Under the pieces are notes generated by a model. It worked only from the letters and a program-made list of their open reading frames with translations. It did not search any database and was not told the origin of the DNA. Below are positions 1 to 11,600 of a stretch of 44,256 bases of DNA, piece after piece. The translations under genes and the position numbers were made by a program. Position 1 is the first letter of the stretch, and every line of letters begins with the position of its first letter. The stretch comes from Intoshia linei (Eukaryota > Orthonectida > Rhopaluridae), in NCBI GenBank assembly GCA_001642005.1, contig LWCA01000175.1:1-44256 (forward strand), given 5' to 3'.

Positions 1-493
1 ATAGTAGAACTTTTTGCCTCGTTAGACCTTATACAAGTTAAACAACAAAAACTTGAAGGAATTTTTTACCAACATGGGCAAATCGCTACCATTTGAAAAC
101 AATTGTCGTGGTAAAACCGATTAGGTATATTTGAAAGAAATTGAAAGGATAAAATCGTGTAGTAAAGATGAATTAATATTTATGATGTTGGATGAAACCG
201 ATTTAAACAATGTTAAATATATAAATATAATTGTAGGTAATTTGAAAAACCTCTAAACTTTAATGCTGTTTGACTGTAAAATGATTAATACAAACATGAA
301 TGGTCAAATTGTATCTATGTATGGATTATATAATGAATTAATCGAATTAAAATTAAACAGGTATACATCTATATTAGGTGTTATTGACATGGTAAAACAT
401 TGCCTTAGTCATATCACATTATGTTGTCAGATGTTGCGTTTTTTACGCATTTTAATAGCAAAAAGAGAAGAATTCTCATCTTTCTTATTTTAA
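1..493 (+). pseudogene. hAT transposase relic
   Basis: From about 130 to 480 one frame reads like the catalytic region of a hAT-superfamily transposase. KEIERIKSCSKDELIFMMLD is followed by ETD, then KYINIIVGNLKN, which resembles the family pattern DETTD...R..NI.VG.L; one residue of DETTD appears to be missing. The frame carries in-frame TAG (before VYLKEIE) and TAA (after GNLKNL) stops, then continues as TLMLFDCKMINTNMNGQ to 493. Bases 1-115 are open in another frame and may be an upstream piece. This is a decayed fragment cut by the window edge, with no autonomous function expected. The family call rests on motif memory only. Confidence 0.6.
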
Positions 494-1727
494 AAAACAC
501 ATGTTTCTCATTTGTTTTTCATTTGCAATTATGAGAAATGGACTAGTAATAAAACAATAGTCAGTTGTTTTATATTTTAATAATTAAATGTGATATTGTA
601 ATTTATTTTACTTTTCCCCGGAAAAAAATGACTTGTATTATTTATTATTATTGGAATAATTTGTGTTTGTTATAATTCTGGAACTCTTGGTTATTGAAAT
701 AAAGGATAACGGACAAACTAGGAGTATTATAGATACAATATAGCCTATATTTAATATAATATTATATAGGATAACTATTAAAATTAAAGTTGGTACATTA
801 GTTTTGTTAAGATAAAATAACACCATTTGAGAAAAGTTGGTGTATGGAGGTCCACAGTGGAAAAAAGATTGAGAAACGTTGTTGTAGTGTACCATAATCT
901 GATACTGAATAGTTTAGTAAATGTATTATAATATTTCTTCGGTGATTTGATAGCAGTACAATATTTACTCATTTGATATCGAGAAAGATGAATTGTAATT
1001 AGCACATGAATAAAACATAAGGTTAACTTGCCAGATTAATTGTAAATAATTTTAAAATTTCTATAAAAGGTGACATGGGTTTTCTACTATTAGAGTCGAC
1101 CTCAGAATGATTAGATTACCATCATAGTGCTATAAATAAAAATAAGTAGTTATTTATCACCAAACCATAAACGATGAAGAAGAAACAAATAAGACAGGAA
1201 TTACGCAGCTTTAGTAAATATATATGATACTTTCAAATTTTAGAAAGATTCATTATTGTAAAAAGATGAAAATGTCAATTTTCTTGAGCAAGGATTAAAA
1301 AAATCTAATAATATGTGGAAAATTTGTGAAATGTACATTTGGAAACATGATTCAAATATTATTTTTTCGAAAGTCGTTAGAACAAATATTTATATAATTA
1401 AATGTTTAACTTCGTGTCGTTTATGCCATTGATTAAAAACAACCATTTTTTGCCCTCTTACAACTCTATTCTACGTTCATGTCAGAGTAGTGACTGTTTA
1501 AGCGTGCTGTTAATTCTACGCTTTTATTAATATAAAATAATAAATAAAGTGATTAAATTTTTAATTCCCATCAAACATTTTGAAACACTATTTTATTTAA
1601 ATGAAAGAGTTTATCAAGTAGATGAGATATAGAATTTTATTTGTAGTACAAGTACACTTTCCGGCTTAACTTTTATAAATATTAAAAAATGTAAATTGAA
1701 AAATTTATTTATACAATCTTTGAATTG
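494..1727. other. AT-rich intergenic DNA
   Basis: No convincing coding exon was found on either strand. A stretch near 838-885 (GAGGTCCACAGTGG, then GAGAAACGTTG) resembles a worn hAT end, but its partner could not be located. Confidence 0.3.
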
Positions 1728-2302
1728 GCGGTCATATCGATCACCATCAATTTGTAAATTTTCATAACCAAGGTCCCATTTCCTTTTCAATCAACTTTCC
1801 TTCCCATTGCGTCATCAGCAGTTTCAACGGGATTATATTTATCAGAATGAATATCCATTAAAGTAGCCACTATATTTTATATACAAAATTGAATAGAAAA
1901 ACTTACAGCTAAATTTGGGTTTCTTCAAAACCTTCATTTTGCGAATATAAATTTCCTCCATTGGGTATATCTGAGCCGCAGCATTTCGAATAGTTCTTTT
2001 GGTTTTTCCGGGCTAACTAAACAATTGCGTATTAAAACAGTAAAAAAATGAATACATCAAGTTGATTAATCCCCTCAGACTAGCCTTAGCAAAATCTTTA
2101 CATAAATGTTCTCTCATTACCACTCTCAGTTTTTTTACCTATAGAACAATTATTATAAAAAATTAACTAGTAAATTATTTGACTAGATTTAGCATATGCC
2201 TTTTTGTTGGTATCATTTATATGCCTTTTGGTTACACCAATACAGAAAACACGTCACAAATATCAGCTGTTTTTTTACATTAATAAAAACTTCAACTAAT
2301 GT
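1728..2302 (-). pseudogene. RPS3A: Ribosomal protein S3a (eS1) pseudogene retaining introns
   Basis: The minus strand preserves a recognisable small-subunit ribosomal protein S3a in pieces. Piece a (2302-2170) reads TLVEVFINVK, then RVFCIGVTKR and KKAYAKSSQII. Piece b (2138-2056) reads KKLRVVMREHLCKDFAK. Piece c (2016-1907) reads GKTKRTIRNAAAQIYPMEE and IYIRKMKVLKKPKF, ending at a perfect GTAAGT donor. Piece d (1869-1787) begins after TATAG and continues in phase as LATLMDIHSDKYNP...GRKVD. Disabling lesions are a 1-nt shift in an A-run and two TGA codons in piece a, a TAG at the start of piece c, and TGA at 1787-1789. A frameshifted GYENLQ tail follows, where the family has GYEPPVQ. Retained splice sites point to a genomic rather than retrotransposed copy. 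The N-terminal third was not seen. Confidence 0.78.
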
Positions 2303-2313
2303 CTGAATGAACA

Positions 2314-2849
2314 CAAATTACCGAGAATTAAAATTTAAAAAAATAATAATTTCAAATAAAATTCTGAATTGTGAACTAGACATGGACAATTATTTTAAAT
2401 ACATTTTCTTGATAACTTAACTTACAAAATGTTGCTTAAATTAAATTATTCATGAAATATTTTCAAAGTTGTCATTACATTTTATATATTTTAAGTATAT
2501 TATAATTTAATTATGTTAACCAACAAGAAAAGCTATGGAATAATTGCAAAATTAAGGAAAATACTCAATAATTACGATTTAACAATTAGGATGTTCTGTC
2601 AACAGGCACATTCTTTCATTCCCAAGGCAAGACAATATTCTATCTAGAAAAATTAATTTTTTGTATATTTTTAATCGTTTTGGTCTTATGTTTGAACGGC
2701 GTTGAAAGAAATTTATTTTTAATTTAATTAAAAATATATACAATGTAATAAAAACTTTGAAAACAAGTCACTAACAATTAAATTTAAGGAACTTTTTGTA
2801 AATAAAGTTATTCAAAAAATACATTTAAAATAATTGTCCGTATATGAAT
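2314..2849. other. AT-rich DNA without recognised gene
   Basis: This stretch lies where the N-terminal exons of the S3a relic would be expected, but none could be recognised. The less AT-rich patch at 2590-2640 gives no convincing translation. Confidence 0.3.
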
Positions 2850-3198
2850 GCACACTACTTTCTTTTTTCGACTATAAGAAGCCTTCTTATATTCGAGAGT
2901 AGAAGGAAAAATGCTTATAATCAAAAACAATCAGACTTTTAAGCAGATTTTGAAAAATATAAAAAATACACTAAAATTTTTTTTCTAATTAGTATAAACT
3001 TATAAATTAGACATTCTATTGTATGAAGGAAGTTATTTTTTAGAAATAAATTGATATGTTGTCTAATTTTTGTTTAAAGTTCGTTCTTTCGAATACAAGC
3101 AGAAACTGCTTATATTCAAATTTTATTTAGTTAAAAAATTTCACTGAAAATTTGTATTTCAGGGGTCTGCTTATAATTGAGAAAAGACAGTAGTCTGT
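2850..3198. mobile_element. MITE with inverted ends, pogo/Tigger-like
   Basis: The left end CTACTTTCTTTTTTCGAC, followed by TATAAG, matches the reverse complement of the right end (CTACTGTCTTTTCTCAAT, then TATAAG) with few differences. The interior is AT-rich and non-coding and repeats the CTTATATTC/CTTATAATT motif. The ends resemble those of small pogo/Tigger derivatives. No clear TA duplication could be read, so the borders are approximate. Confidence 0.45.
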
Positions 3199-3776
3199 AT
3201 CTAGTTGCACAATAGTGTTTATTGAGTTGCATAATAACTCGTATGTCAGTGCACAACTTTGTATAAATTGCAAACATATTAATGAACTTTATTTCAGAGT
3301 TTATTTATATTATAACAAAATTTTGAGATTTTGATTATGAAATAATAACAATTCCATATTAAATTTGAGCTTACTACAGTATTTTTCAGATAATTTTTAT
3401 TATTAAAATTAAGTTGTACATTTTTAATGAAACAAAAAAGTGTCTTAAAATTTCATTCTATTTGGCTTATTAAAATAATTAATTATAATTATTTAAACAT
3501 ATTTAATTAATATTAATTTTTAGAAAAACTCTAAATGAATTAATTTTACTAAATATATGTAAGCAGAATCTGTTTTGTAATAAATAGTTACTACATTTTT
3601 ATCATGTTATTAAATGAGCTAATATTGTTCATATATACTATCTTTTGGATTGAATTTATGGATTGCTTAGTTTGCAGGGATTGGAATTAATTAATAGAAA
3701 TTATTGAAAATAATATCATTGATTACTTCAAAAAAAGTTGTCATACATTTGGTCATTTATATACTTTTGTGTATAT

Positions 3777-4007
3777 CAGGGATCGGCAACCTTTGGCATT
3801 TGTGGGCCATTTTTTTATATGAAAAAATTTCACGGGCCCCTTTTTTGAAAATTTACACGTGATACATTTCAATTTTAATTAATGTTTTGAAAATGCTTAA
3901 AACAGTGTTTAAAAGTTAAAAAATTTTAATTTTAAAAATAAATAATTTACATATTTACTCATAGGCCCACCAAAATTATTATGTGGGTCACTGGTTGCCG
4001 AACCCTG
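3777..4007. mobile_element. hAT MITE with 8-bp target duplication
   Basis: This 231-bp element begins CAGGGATCGGCAACC and ends GGTTGCCGAACCCTG, a 15-bp near-perfect terminal inverted repeat. It is flanked on both sides by GTGTATAT (3769-3776 and 4008-4015). Eight-base duplications and CAGGG ends are the hAT signature. The interior is non-coding and contains GGGCCATTTT and GGCCCACCAAAATT segments that recur, degraded, at about 5685-5730. An element at 20069-20396 appears to be a relative. Confidence 0.92.
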
Positions 4008-4015
4008 GTGTATAT

Positions 4016-4439
4016 GAATATTTAATATAATAGTGGTGGTTAATAATAATATAAATGAATTTTTTATCATAATTGTCACATCTAAACTGCGATAAGATCA
4101 CATTTACTGATATAATTGATACGATGAAAATATTTCATATTAATTATTGATACTTAACAAATAAATCTAAATTTGTAAAAATATGTGCAAGTCATATCAA
4201 ATTAAAATTGTAGTTTTATCATTCGAACATTAATTTTAAATTATTTCAATATTTTCAATTGGTTTTATATATATTTAAGGATAATTGATTGCAATCAATT
4301 CTTTCATATCCTTATTTAGTTGTATTACCTACGCTCTTTGAGTTAAAACAGTTGAAATTTTACCATTATTTCTTAAACTTTTATGTAATGAAGAACCATA
4401 CACACAATAAAACTCGTCAATAATGAATGTCAATGAGCA
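4016..4439. other. AT-rich intergenic DNA
   Basis: No exon, repeat border or motif could be supported in this stretch. Confidence 0.3.
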
Positions 4440-5045
4440 AAGTTGTTATCAGCATTATTGGTAAACTTTTTATTACCAGAACGGGCTGGTATGAGTACCA
4501 ACATTTCTGTTTTTATTACCATCAAAATTAAAAAATTAGTTTATTTTTGTAAAATATATTATTGCAGAATTTCCAGATGTGAGATTTTATCCCAAAGCCT
4601 AGACAACCGCTTAAGTATTATTTTAAAAATCCCACTTTTATTCTACCATTAATAAATTTAAATAATATTTAATAAAAAATACCATTTCAAGCCCTTTATT
4701 TAAAAATACCCTTCAAAATCCACTTAATTCAACCACACACTCAAATTAAATTTAGCCTTAAACCTTAAGTTAAGGTAAAATTTCTTTTTCTACATTTTTT
4801 GAAAACTTCGATTTTACCAAACCTAACGAGAAAAAACTCTTAATCCATTGAAAAAATAAAAGTCTAGGAACCATCAAGGAAAAGTCCCCTTTTCCAGGGT
4901 ACTAAGTTCTAAATATTAAAAATTGGTGAAACTCACAAGCATCATTGTATTCTGTTTACATTTTACAAATTAGTCATTTATATATTTCAAAAAAATTTGC
5001 TGGTACCAGCAAAGCGACCAATCTTGTCAATGAGGGATGGCCTAT
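4440..5045. repeat. Dispersed repeat with GGTACCAGCAA motifs
   Basis: The left part (TTATTACCAGAACGGGCTGG, then ATGAGTACC) and right part (TTTGCTGGTACCAGCAAAGC) flank AT-rich sequence. The segment 4920-5045 recurs in opposite orientation at 34686-34870, sharing ACTAATTTGTAAAATGTAAA and the palindromic GCTGGTACCAGC-type core. It is probably a nonautonomous transposon; exact ends and class are unknown. A short open frame at 4443-4652 falls inside and is not credible as a gene. Confidence 0.5.
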
Positions 5046-6166
5046 TTTCTGACAACAACCATACAGTACTTTTCATTCATAGACAAATTGAAAAGTCAAA
5101 ATTTTGAAAAAGAATTAAATATTGGATAATAAAATGCGTTTTTGACAGAAATATTTAACGTGCTGTGATTAAATTTCATGAATGTTACCATAACGTATGA
5201 TAAACGTATGATTCATAAACTTTTTATTTGAATTGGTGTATTTAAAAATTCGAACACTCTTAGCTTTTTAAATAAATGGTGACGTTAATATAAAATAAAG
5301 CGTTACATTTGTGAAAGGTTATTTTAAAATTTTTATTTTCTAATTTTGACTGTTAACCCTGTAACTTCAATACAAATAAAATAAATATTCATTGTAATAA
5401 ATATAAATAAATTAATTATGGATTTTAAATTCATATAACAAAAAGCACGCATAGTCAAATTTGAATAAACAGTCCACTTAACATAAAGCTACACATTATA
5501 TCAACTTATTTCATTGAATGGAAAAATCATTCCAAATGATATTATGGTTAAATTATTTATATACAATTTTATCCAATGTATGTTTAAAATGTTATTTTAG
5601 CGCACACTTTTAACATTTTTACTATGAAAAATGTACCTTGTAGTAATGCATTTAATATAAATAATAAAATTTTTAAAACTAATCGTGGGCCACAAAAATT
5701 TTCTAAATGGTCATAAATGGCCCGTGTGCCATGTCGAGAGTCGCTTTACTAGCTCATTCATGGTACACTGCTGAATTCAAATCAAAATAAAATGACTATT
5801 GACTTTTACACTAATTAAATAATTAGCATTTTTAAAGTGCATCAAATGACATTTTAATTATAAGGTAACTAAAAAATGAAAATTTATCACATTGGGTATA
5901 TGAATATCTAATGATTTTTTAATCAAATCAATTTTTAACTTAAGTATTAAATTTTTATTTTTCATAAATGACATCCGATTTTGTATTTATAACGCCAATT
6001 TATTGATTCAATTTTCAAATTCAAAAATCTTGCAGTATTTAAAGTCGATTAGGTAATATATCGAATCCATTAGATTGTAAAATAAAGATATTTATTATTA
6101 AATTTTTCAACATTTTGTAATATTTTTTAAGTTTTTTTAAATTTTATTTTGACACACATTTGTACA
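5046..6166. other. AT-rich DNA with worn hAT remnant
   Basis: Apart from about 5640-5750, where AATCGTGGGCCACAAAAATT and GGCCCGTGTGCCATG resemble the interior and right end of the hAT MITE at 3777-4007, no gene or ordered feature was seen. Confidence 0.35.
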
Positions 6167-6174
6167 TTGTAAAC

Positions 6175-6780
6175 CAGTGATTCCCAACGTGGGGCTTAGA
6201 AAATTTTAGTGGGGCTTTAAAAATTTTAGAAAACAAAATAATTGATTGGTCTTGGAATTGATTGAGTTGATGAATTGATTGGACAATATCAATGATTTTC
6301 TATTGTTACAAATTCATTGATTAGCTCAATTTTTATTAAAATTTACATATATTTTTAGAGGTATTTTTACATGCGTTTTTAATTACAATGATGATCAATA
6401 ATCATTGACCACATCACATTTATATCAGGAATTTATCACATTTAACTTTAAAGTTATAACTTATAACTACTATTGAAACACAGTGGTAAACTTTACCAGG
6501 TAAAGTTATAGCAATGATAACTAAATAAACTAAAATTTGGTAAATTCGCATATTTTTGATAGACTAAAAATGTTTACACCAAACTGAAAAATCACAAATT
6601 AATTCGGTTTATTGTATATTAAATTTTAATGTTACTCCAGTTTTTCTCGCAGTAATATATAAACATAAAAAAAATTTGTTTGGACACCACATGGAAATAT
6701 TTGTTATAAATTATGGTGGGGCGTAGAAATTTCGTAAGGATAAAAGTGGGGCATGACACTTAAAATGTTGGAAAACACTG
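6175..6780. mobile_element. hAT nonautonomous element, 606 bp
   Basis: The element starts CAGTGATTCCCAACGTGGGG and ends TGTTGGAAAACACTG, an imperfect inverted pair. It is bounded by identical 8-bp copies of TTGTAAAC (6167-6174 and 6781-6788). GTGGGGC motifs lie just inside both ends. No transposase frame is present. Confidence 0.9.
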
Positions 6781-6788
6781 TTGTAAAC

Positions 6789-7954
6789 AGAATAGTTCAA
6801 CCTGTCATATTAATGTCATAAAACTATTCTTACATATTAATTTACTATATTCTTTTAATATTAAAATTTAAATTTCACCTTATTTTTTGATTTGCATTTT
6901 GATCAGCAGTATACATTATATTAAACGCAAATCATTTGAAATTAAATTAATGTTAAGAATATGACTTTAAGTTAAAGTTTAACAGCAAGTGGTACATGTG
7001 TCAAACATCTCAACATTTATGAACTAGAGAATAACACAAAAGACAATTGTAATTTACTAGTCTAAAAGTGGGTTGATATGTTTAAAGTTTCATATGTTAA
7101 TTAGGAGTAGAATTGTATGTCATATACCACCTCCGGCTACTGAACTATTTGAGGTTTTTGAACTCGTTTTTCAACCTTTTAGAATATTTAATAATACAAT
7201 GAATACTCGTCTTAATCTTTGTATACTTATATAAATTATACAAGAATAATAAAAATTTGAAGTTTGTATTGTGTACTGGTGTGTATTTCCGAATCTACCG
7301 TACCGAGACCCCTCTTCAGGGGCCTCGACCAAATTTTTGTTAAATGAGGCCTCATTTTTCCATATTGATAAAAAAATTATATTCTTGAATATCATAACTA
7401 TTTTGTGTTAAATTGAAATTTTCAAGTCAGTGTCTTAGAGAAGTGACGAGGGGCTATTACACGACGAAAGTGTGTCAATTTTTTAAAGGGTCTAATTCAG
7501 GGGGCACAACCTTTCCACCAATTCAATCGTAAAGCTACTTTACTCATTGATACAAATTTACTTTGAAATTGAGATAGTTTAAATTCATTTTGAGAAAGCG
7601 ATCAAAGTCAAAAATGTAACTTCGATAAAAATATTTTAAATTCCCTTGAATAAAATCTGATATATACTTTTTCAATTTGACGTAAAATGGTATATTTCAT
7701 TGCACAATAAATCAACCACAAAATTTAAATTAAGTCATTTTGTAAAAAAAGCCATCATTTTAACATGCTTTAATTACAAACATAAATAATAATGTAAATT
7801 TGGTATAGTATGAAAAACTTGAATCTATCCAAAGAGATGGAAATTTTGAGATTTCGAAAGTTTAAATCCAATTTGTGCAATTGGGGCAGTCAAAAATTTA
7901 ACTTTTTAATTAAAATATTTTAAATTTCCCATAAATAAAATCTGATTTAAACTT
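6789..7954. other. Intergenic DNA with unclassified repeat-like segment
   Basis: Most is AT-rich and featureless. At 7280-7350 there is an island with CCGAGACCCCTCTTCAGGGG and GGCCTCG, which can fold back on itself, and at 7490-7520 a GGGTCTAATTCAGGGGGCAC segment. The minus strand here is open for 74 codons, including PEEGSRYGRFGN, but no start, splice or family supports a gene. It looks like repeat-derived sequence. Confidence 0.3.
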
Positions 7955-8622
7955 TTATGAACCAATTATGTATCAATGATTAACGGAATCAGCACTTTAT
8001 AAACATATTTTAGGTGAATTTTATTAATATTGCAAATAATTGTAATAAATATAAAAATGATATTAACAAAGTTGTATTATTTTTAGTAATCGTTGTCGTA
8101 GTTTTAATTTAAATTTTTAACGAAATGTTTTGGAAATGAGAATTTGAAATTTAAAAATTGCGTAGCATTGAAAAAAATTAGGAAGGAATAAATTATATAG
8201 ATTTTCACTCATATTTCTTTATTGGAAATGTGTAGACGTTCAATGCACATTTTTTTTGAAATTTAGATTTACATTTTCATTTTTATTTTAATCGAAAAAT
8301 TTGAAAAATATTGGTTGATAATATATTAAAAATTATTTTGCACTGGAAATGCGTAGATTTCTGGGGTTGATATTTTGTATTTATATCTAATAATATATAT
8401 AAATTCTCTCTAACTCGTTTGATTTTCAAAAAAAGGGACAACCGGGGTTTTTGACCCGTAAGATGTGAGTTTGAGAGGTTGAAATTTATCTTATTATATG
8501 TCCCGGAAAAAACTGTAATTGAAATGTGGACTTTATAAAATTCTAAGACTGGTAGTTCTTGAAATAAACGGTAAACCACACACACAAACAAATATTGCAT
8601 ATCATATTATATAAGTAAGGAT
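7955..8622 (+). repeat. Copy A of the GCGTAGCAT dispersed repeat
   Basis: This copy shares with 41464-42960 the segments CCAATTATGTATC, AATTTAAAAATTGCGTAGCA, AAAAATATTGGTTGA, AATGCGTAGATTTCTGG, GTTTTTGACCCGTAAGATGT and a terminal CA-rich run. It ends with ATATAAGTAAGGAT. It ends 65 bp past the stop codon of the homeobox gene, so it may supply part of that gene's 3' flank. Its class is not recognised. Confidence 0.75.
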
Positions 8623-8639
8623 AACAATTAATTTCAACA

Positions 8640-8645
8640 TTTAAT
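8640..8645 (-). promoter_or_regulatory. Possible polyadenylation signal ATTAAA
   Basis: On the minus strand ATTAAA, the commonest variant of AATAAA, lies about 43 nt after the homeobox stop codon. It is the nearest plausible signal, but such hexamers are frequent in AT-rich DNA. Confidence 0.3.
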
Positions 8646-8687
8646 AATTTACATTTAACTATTTACAATGTTTAAAATTTAACATTT

Positions 8688-11600
8688 TCATTTAGGATCT
8701 GCTTTCATGCATTTCTTTTTTTTCGCTCTTTTATTCTAAATTATAGGTTGAAAATATGATAAAAATTTGATTCAAAATACAATTTCTGCAATAGTTAATG
8801 TAAGTTGATACCAATTAGTCATTTATGGGTTAATAGCGATGGGTGATGCTGATAAAAAGGTCAAAAGTCCTTGATTTAACTAAAAATGTCCGAAATGAAA
8901 TAAAAATATAATTATCAATGAGTATAATTATTTTTATCATCTGATTAAAATAAATATTATAATACTTATTTTATACAATACAATGTATCATTTTAATAAA
9001 AATTATTATATAAACATTTCCTATTCTAAAGGACACTTTCCAAATTTAAATATGAAACATTAATTTGATACTGAATCACTATTTAATGATTCATAAAATA
9101 AGAGATTGTGGTTAAAATTGGACAGACGTGTTGAATGCATCACGCTGTGAATTTAAGATGACATTAAATGGAAAACAAAACATTATTAATAAAAGAAACA
9201 TTGCAGAATAAATTATTTGACAAGAATTTTACCAGGTTATACAAACTTAGTTTTTGGTATAAAATTACACAACAGAAAGTCCGTAGGAAGGTATTTCACA
9301 TAATTTCCGTTATTAGAATAATAGCTTAAATTTTTGTGCTTAAAGCTTGTCACTGATAAAATTGTGAATATTCCAAAATCAAATCAGCGCATTTTATAAA
9401 AAAGTACATTACTCTCATTAATTTGAATCTCATTTAAAAAATATTTTATTGTGTATTTCAATTTGACTCATTTGACCCTCAATTCAGATCTAGAATATTA
9501 GACACTTTGTTTTAACAATTTTTTCTAACTTAATTCATTCCAATTTTAGAAATATTTAGTTATCTAGTTGGAAAACTGGTAGTTGAACTTAAAACAAATA
9601 TAATATTCACAATATTTGAGAATATCAATACATTTATATTTAATTTTGAAAAATGAATATTATCATACAACGACGAATCAAATATAATGTAAAATAAAAA
9701 TAAAATACCTGAAACCATATTTTGACTTGAGTTTGGGTTAATCCAAGGGATGCGGCTAATTTCGCTCTATCGCTTAATGCCAAATACTCGCATTTAGCAA
9801 ACCTATAAAAACTTATAAATTTTCAAAAATACATGTAAAGATTAATTACGGTATAAAAATATATTAAATTTACCATTCTTCCATGGCATCAATTTGTGTT
9901 TGGACATAAACTGTCCTAGGATGTCTCTCCTTTTTTGGCTTTTTACGTTTTGGTGATCCTATATTACAATTAATTAATTTTTTTTTTAATTTTTAATAAA
10001 TGTATCTTATTATTATTTGAAGAATATACGAAATTTTGAAATTTTGTTTAAAACGTGAAATAAATGTTTTACATTCATTTTCTAATGAATACAATGTACA
10101 ATGTAATGCACTAAAAATAAATTATAAAACTAAAAATGTCTTGTTAATGACAAATATTTTAAAATGATAAAAACTGAAAACTATTGTTATTTGAAATAAT
10201 TTTAGTGTTGGACATTTTTATTGATTATAATAATTCTCATGGTCGTAAAATTAAAAATTACCTCGACTGTTTTGGTATCTACTATTGGATATTTTGAGAG
10301 GCACATAATCTACATTTTAATATTAATTGATAAGTAGTTTATTTTACTTATAATTTAAGACTTGTTTTAATTTTATCAATGTTTGTAAATAATGATAATA
10401 ATCATAGATTATTAAAAATTATAATCAGAATAAAACATGTATAAAATTTAATAATATAAAATTACGGTAATTATTTGTGCTCGGTATTTGTATAATGTCT
10501 TGTAGAGAAGGATTTAAATTTAATCCAAGTTCGTTATAAACTGAATTTCTAAATTAAAATTAAGTTATTATTTTTATTTCATCAGTTTTAACTACATTTT
10601 ATATAGCATAAATTAAAATCATTATATTTTGATAAATAGCAAACTTTATCATAAATTCTAAATCCAATAGACCCAAACAACTGCATAGTACAGTATCAGT
10701 AAATTTAATGATTATTTTCTCATTTTTAACACAAGACATTTAACTCTAAATCATGAAATAGAATTTTTGTGAACCTCTAACAACATTTCTTAAGAAAATT
10801 ACCAGTATATAAGCAATAAAATTACATGTAAAGACAATGAAATATTATTGTTTAAATGAGAAATACCTGATATAAAATTAAATTAGAAAATGGTAAACGT
10901 TAGAAATCATTGACATTCAAACGGAATAATTTATGTTTTATACTAGTAAATATTAATTATTAAATTATACATTGTAAGCGTTTAAAATAAGTTTTACATG
11001 TATAATTTTAAAAAGACTGTTTATCAGGATATTTTAATATAATTTTTATGAAAAATGTTTCCGTACGTTTTAATGTGTGAAATCAGCTAATTTAATATAT
11101 TATTTTTATATCATATCATATAATTCAAAAATTTAAAATTTAAAAATTTTGGAATCTTATTATTATTTATCTATTGTAATTATGACATTATTATTATTGT
11201 GTCCCATAGAGTTGCATTATAAAAACGTAAAATTCCATTTATTGACATTATTTTACACCATTTACAATATTGTTAATAAAATTAAGTAGTATAAATGTGA
11301 TTATTTTTTCGCATTTAAAATTTACAAAATATAATATGTATGCCGGTTAAAATGTTAAATTAAAATCAATATTTATTTAAGAAACTTTTTAATTCAAAAT
11401 TTTCAACCCTAGTAAAAATTAACTGGTGATTTTAGTAAAGTATTAAGATTAAAATTATTGAAATTGTCATTTCAAAATTTTGATGACGCTGTTAATCAGA
11501 TAAATTTAATTTTTACTTAAATTCAATGCTTTTTCGAGATTTTAATAAAAATTTCTTATTTTACGTGAAAATCAATTATAATTATAATTGTAAAAATAAA

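Noticed and set aside
2138-2172. 29-nt intron in the S3a relic (GTTAAT...TATAG)
   Set aside because: Too short for the introns seen here (minimum 50 nt), and the join gives a stop; more likely decay.
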